This document shows, piece by piece, positions 6,200 through 8,676 of a DNA stretch of 8,676 bases (positions are counted from its first letter, which is position 1; every line of letters starts with the position of its first letter). The notes beneath the pieces were generated by a model that was not told the DNA's origin, ran no database searches, and saw nothing but the letters and a program-made list of their open reading frames with translations. Origin of the DNA: Caryophanales bacterium UBA1245 (GTDB lineage: Bacteria > Bacillota_I > Bacilli_A > ML615J-28 > CAG-313); NCBI GenBank assembly GCA_002308275.1, contig DBWF01000030.1:1-8676 (forward strand). The letters run 5' to 3'. A program made the translations under genes and the position numbers.

Positions 6200-6835
6200 A
6201 TGAGAAAAGAATTATTTACTTTTAGTGTACGCGATATTACAGAAATTGCTATTCTTTGTGCACTAGCTATTGCTTTGGACCGTTTTGTCAAAATTCCTGT
6301 AGGCGCAACAGGAGGTAGTATTAATTTAGCAGCGGTTCCACTATTTATTATTGCTTTCCGTCACGGCTGGTTTAAAGGATTAATTGGCGGTGGCTTGGTG
6401 TTTGGTGTTACAACATGCTTACTTGATGCGTATGGATTCCAATATTATGTATTTGATTATTTAATTGCTTTTGGTTGTATTGGTCTAGCTGGTTTAGTTG
6501 GCTATTTTATTCATGCTACCTATGCTAAAAAAGAATTTAAATACCAATTATTCGCTTTTGTATTAATTTTAGGTGCTGTAAGTGCATATTGTGTTATTAG
6601 AACACTATCAGCTTCGGTTGATTCGATGATTTTTTATGGCTATACTTTTATGCCATCGGTAGTTTATAATATTAGCTATATTGGTCCATCATGCGTAATT
6701 GATTTTGTATTATTATGCATCTTAATGCCAGTTATATATAGTCTAAATATGCAAATGCCTTCATCATATTTTAAGGCAATCTTTAGAGAAAAGAATAAAG
6801 ATTTATTAGATGAAGAAGATCAGATAAATGAATAA
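6200..6835 (+). CDS. thiT: ECF-type thiamine transporter S component ThiT
   Basis: A 211-residue hydrophobic membrane protein with about six transmembrane segments. It binds thiamine outside the cell and works with a shared ECF energy module (two ATPases and EcfT) encoded elsewhere. Family hallmarks are the N-terminal helix with Ala-rich ALAIALDR (21-28), GGSINLAAVPLFIIAFRHGWFKG (38-60), the FDYLIAFGCIGLAGLVG segment (85-101; DYplAF is typical of ThiT) and VVYNISYIGPS (154-164). The upstream TPP riboswitch gives independent support for a thiamine-related substrate. Compared with my memory of Lactococcus ThiT, the binding Glu84 position is Asp86, Trp133 is Tyr146 and His125 is Ala138, so ligand preference may differ. 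The tail (about 195-211) is charged and cytoplasmic. The start follows AAGGAG at 6188-6193 with six-base spacing. Another vitamin S component is possible but less likely. Confidence 0.88.
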   Translation: MRKELFTFSVRDITEIAILCALAIALDRFVKIPVGATGGSINLAAVPLFIIAFRHGWFKGLIGGGLVFGVTTCLLDAYGFQYYVFDYLIAFGCIGLAGLVGYFIHATYAKKEFKYQLFAFVLILGAVSAYCVIRTLSASVDSMIFYGYTFMPSVVYNISYIGPSCVIDFVLLCILMPVIYSLNMQMPSSYFKAIFREKNKDLLDEEDQINE

Positions 6836-6860
6836 AATCTTGCTTTGCAAGGTTTTATTT
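6834..6860 (+). terminator. Intrinsic terminator of thiT
   Basis: The stem AAAATCTTGC (6834-6843) pairs with GCAAGGTTTT (6847-6856), with one wobble and a TTT loop. It begins on the thiT stop codon and is followed by a T-rich tail (ATTTTCTTTT). It separates thiT from the serS unit. Confidence 0.85.
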
Positions 6861-6868
6861 TCTTTTAT

Positions 6869-6897
6869 TTGACTTTTTATATGTGCTAAGATATAAT
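6869..6897 (+). promoter_or_regulatory. Promoter of the T-box-serS unit
   Basis: TTGACT at 6869-6874 and a perfect TATAAT at 6892-6897 are 17 bp apart. This is the strongest promoter in the window by match to the consensus. Transcription should begin near 6904, at the foot of T-box stem I. Confidence 0.85.
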
Positions 6898-6903
6898 TAG
6901 TTT

Positions 6904-7127
6904 ACAAAACCTACGAAAAGGAATAGTAATTATTAAGTGTTACATAGAGACGTTATGGCTGGTGGAAATAACGAACAATTAATAGTGAATCTACCTTGGA
7001 GGTGACTTAGAAATAAGCTCCGGTCCCTAGTCCGTTAACTAAAAAAAGTGAGTGGTTACACTAAGATGGGTGGTACCGCGGATCAAGATGATTCGTCCCA
7101 GTTGTTTTTGCAACGGGGATTTTTTAA
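6904..7127 (+). ncRNA. Serine T-box leader (tRNA-Ser sensing)
   Basis: A transcribed leader that tests the charging state of tRNA-Ser and controls serS. The stem I distal element GGCTGGTGGAAA lies at 6956-6967. The specifier region reads GTGAA-TCT-ACC with the serine codon UCU at 6990-6992, agreeing with the downstream serS. The T-box core GGGTGGTACCGCGG is complete at 7068-7081; its UGGN part pairs with the free CCA end of uncharged tRNA. The terminator follows at 7096-7125. Uncharged tRNA-Ser stabilises the antiterminator and lets transcription pass into serS. Confidence 0.95.
7096..7125 (+). terminator. T-box-controlled terminator before serS
   Basis: TCCCAGTTG (7096-7104) pairs with CAACGGGGA (7111-7119), with one A-G mismatch, around TTTTTG. 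Six T follow (7120-7125). The 5' arm starts shortly after the T-box sequence, as expected for the competing antiterminator. Confidence 0.9.
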
Positions 7128-7157
7128 ATATTTACTAAAAATTAAAGGAGATTATTT

Positions 7158-8444
7158 ATGCTAGATATTAAATTTGTCAGAGAAAATCCAGAAGTAGTAA
7201 AGGAAAACATTAGAAAAAAGTTTCAAGATGCTAAATTACCACTAGTTGATGAAGTAATTGATTTAGATGCTCGAATTCGTAAATTAAAAGCCGAAGGCGA
7301 TAATTTAAGAATGGAAAAGAATCAAACAAGTACTTCAATTGGTGCATTGATGCGCGAGAAAAAGCTTGATGAAGCTAATAAGGCTAAACAAAGAGTTGTT
7401 GAAATCAATCAATTACTCGTTAATATTGAACAAGAAGAAGAACAATTATCAGCTGAACTAAAGAAAAAGATGATGATTATTCCAAATATTATTGATGAAA
7501 CAGTTCCAATTGGTAAAGATGATTCAGAAAATGTTGAGATTGAAAGATTTATTGAGCCAACTACTCCAAGTTATGAAATACCATATCACTTAGATATTTT
7601 AGAAAGATTAGGTGGAATTGATCTAGATTCAGCTAGAACCGTATCAGGAAATGGTTTTTATTATTTACTTGGTGATGTAGCGCGCCTTCATGAGGCTGTT
7701 ATTGCTTATGCAAGAGACTTTATGATTGATAAAGGATTTACATATTGTATTCCTCCATTTATGATTAGAAGTAGTGTCGTAACTGGTGTAATGAGTTTTG
7801 CTGAAATGGATCAAATGATGTACAAAATTGAAGGTGAAGACTTATACTTAATTGGTACAAGTGAACATTCAATGATTGGTCGTTTTATTGATACGATTCA
7901 CGATAAAGCAAAATTACCATATACACTAACATCATATTCACCATGTTTTAGAAAAGAAAAAGGCGCTCATGGTATTGAAGAGCGCGGAATTTATCGGATT
8001 CACCAATTTGAAAAACAAGAAATGATCGTTGTTTGTGAACCAGAAGATTCTAAGAAATGGTTTGATAAACTATGGAGTTATACTGTTGAATTATTTACAT
8101 CAATGAAAATTCCAGTAAGAACTCTTGAATGTTGTAGCGGAGATTTAGCTGACTTAAAGGTTAAATCAATTGATGTAGAAGCATGGAGCCCACGTCAACA
8201 AAAGTATTTTGAAGTTGGATCATGCTCAAATTTAGGTGATGCTCAAGCGCGTCGTTTAGGTATTCGTATTAAAGGTGAAAAAGGTAATTATTTTGCTCAT
8301 ACGCTAAATAATACTGTTGTTGCGCCACCTAGAATGTTGATTGCGGTATTAGAAAACTTCTATCACGAAGATGGCAGTGTTGATGTACCAGAAGTATTAT
8401 GGCCTTATATGGGCGGTACAAAAGTCTTAAAACCAATTAAATAA
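7158..8444 (+). CDS. serS: Seryl-tRNA synthetase
   Basis: A class IIa synthetase that charges tRNA-Ser (and tRNA-Sec where present) with serine. It has 428 residues, the usual length. The N-terminal residues (about 1-108) form the two-helix antiparallel coiled coil that grips the long variable arm of tRNA-Ser. The catalytic domain has TSEHSMIG (234-241), motif 2 with FRKE (264-267; Arg265, Glu267) and IHQFEKQE (281-288), and motif 3 HTLNNTVVAPPRMLIAVLEN (381-400, Arg392), then EDGSVDVPEVLWPYMGG (404-420). Several blocks differ from the common bacterial form: TSEHS for TAEVP, GAHGIEERG for GSAGRDTRG and NNTVVAPPR for NGSGLAVGR. This suggests an alternative SerS subtype that in places resembles archaeal sequences. 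Catalytic residues are retained, so it should be active. The ATG follows AAAGGAG (7144-7150). The serine T-box upstream confirms the specificity. Confidence 0.97.
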   Translation: MLDIKFVRENPEVVKENIRKKFQDAKLPLVDEVIDLDARIRKLKAEGDNLRMEKNQTSTSIGALMREKKLDEANKAKQRVVEINQLLVNIEQEEEQLSAELKKKMMIIPNIIDETVPIGKDDSENVEIERFIEPTTPSYEIPYHLDILERLGGIDLDSARTVSGNGFYYLLGDVARLHEAVIAYARDFMIDKGFTYCIPPFMIRSSVVTGVMSFAEMDQMMYKIEGEDLYLIGTSEHSMIGRFIDTIHDKAKLPYTLTSYSPCFRKEKGAHGIEERGIYRIHQFEKQEMIVVCEPEDSKKWFDKLWSYTVELFTSMKIPVRTLECCSGDLADLKVKSIDVEAWSPRQQKYFEVGSCSNLGDAQARRLGIRIKGEKGNYFAHTLNNTVVAPPRMLIAVLENFYHEDGSVDVPEVLWPYMGGTKVLKPIK

Positions 8445-8446
8445 AA

Positions 8447-8470
8447 AAGCAATAAGTTGCCTTATTGCTT
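8447..8470 (-). terminator. Terminator of the HIT gene, shared with serS
   Basis: A perfect 10-bp stem, AAGCAATAAG (8447-8456) with CTTATTGCTT (8461-8470), loop TTGC, lies between the convergent serS and HIT genes. The six A at 8443-8448 give a T run after the hairpin on the minus strand, so it looks like the terminator of the HIT gene. On the plus strand only AACTATTT follows, so termination of serS would be weaker. Confidence 0.75.
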
Positions 8471-8472
8471 AA

Positions 8473-8676
8473 CTATTTAAGAATTAATTCTTGTGTTTGT
8501 TTTAACTTTTCGAAATTAGGTTCATGAACAACGTGATTGAAGCTGATATGTTCATTCTCATATTGAGGAATTAGGTGGATATGGAAGTGCATAACACTTT
8601 GTCCAGCTAGTTCACCACTGTTGTTTAAGATATTAATTGCAACACATCCTAGTTTTTCCTTTAAAAGTTTAGCTAG
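8473..8676 (-). CDS. HIT family protein, C-terminal part (5' end outside window)
   Basis: The minus strand reads in one open frame from the window edge to a TAG at 8473-8475, giving 67 residues with no start codon inside. It contains NSGELAGQSVMHFHIHLIPQYE, whose HFHIHLIP is the histidine triad (H-x-H-x-H-xx) of HIT-family nucleotide hydrolases and transferases. The triad histidines attack and bind the phosphate of substrates such as AMP conjugates. Bacterial members are about 140 residues, so roughly half is present. The tail after the triad is short, as in Hit/Hint-type proteins. The physiological substrate cannot be told from this fragment. The gene converges on serS. Confidence 0.92.
   Translation of the reverse strand, partial: LAKLLKEKLGCVAINILNNSGELAGQSVMHFHIHLIPQYENEHISFNHVVHEPNFEKLKQTQELILK

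Overview
The window comes from a very AT-rich member of the Bacillota, most plausibly a genome-reduced Bacilli or Mollicutes-adjacent lineage. The support is the gene order yaaA, recF position, gyrB, gyrA (the classic replication-origin neighbourhood of Firmicutes), a tRNA-Ser T-box leader, a TPP riboswitch, strong AGGAGG-type ribosome binding sites and Trp encoded by TGG. UGA is not used as a sense codon in any gene, so the standard bacterial code fits. I cannot name a species.

Positions 1-364 hold no gene: AT-rich spacer with a 21-bp direct repeat, a 12-bp palindrome and a terminator-like hairpin. A near-consensus promoter (365-393) drives yaaA (419-625), a small S4-domain protein. Positions 629-1370, where recF normally sits, hold the heavily decayed remains of recF. 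The protein similarity can still be read by eye through many in-frame stops, one change of frame, loss of most of the Walker A motif and a large central deletion. This is the most notable result of the window. The remnant also contains an almost perfect 38-bp palindrome (644-681). gyrB (1416-3347) and gyrA (3357-5972) follow intact. They are probably translationally coupled and end in a strong terminator. Together they make DNA gyrase, and GyrA carries a long acidic tail.

The next unit has its own promoter, a TPP riboswitch (about 6043-6186) with visible antiterminator and terminator alternatives, and thiT (6200-6835), the thiamine-binding S component of an ECF transporter. Its ATPase and EcfT partners are not in the window.

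The last forward unit is a consensus promoter, a complete serine T-box leader with a UCU specifier (about 6900-7127), and serS (7158-8444), a seryl-tRNA synthetase of a divergent subtype. A convergent, partial HIT-family gene (8473-8676, minus strand) runs off the right edge and shares the intergenic hairpin with serS.

I found no entirely new system. The points worth following are the recF remnant and its palindrome, the unusual ThiT and SerS motif residues, and the riboswitch switching geometry.
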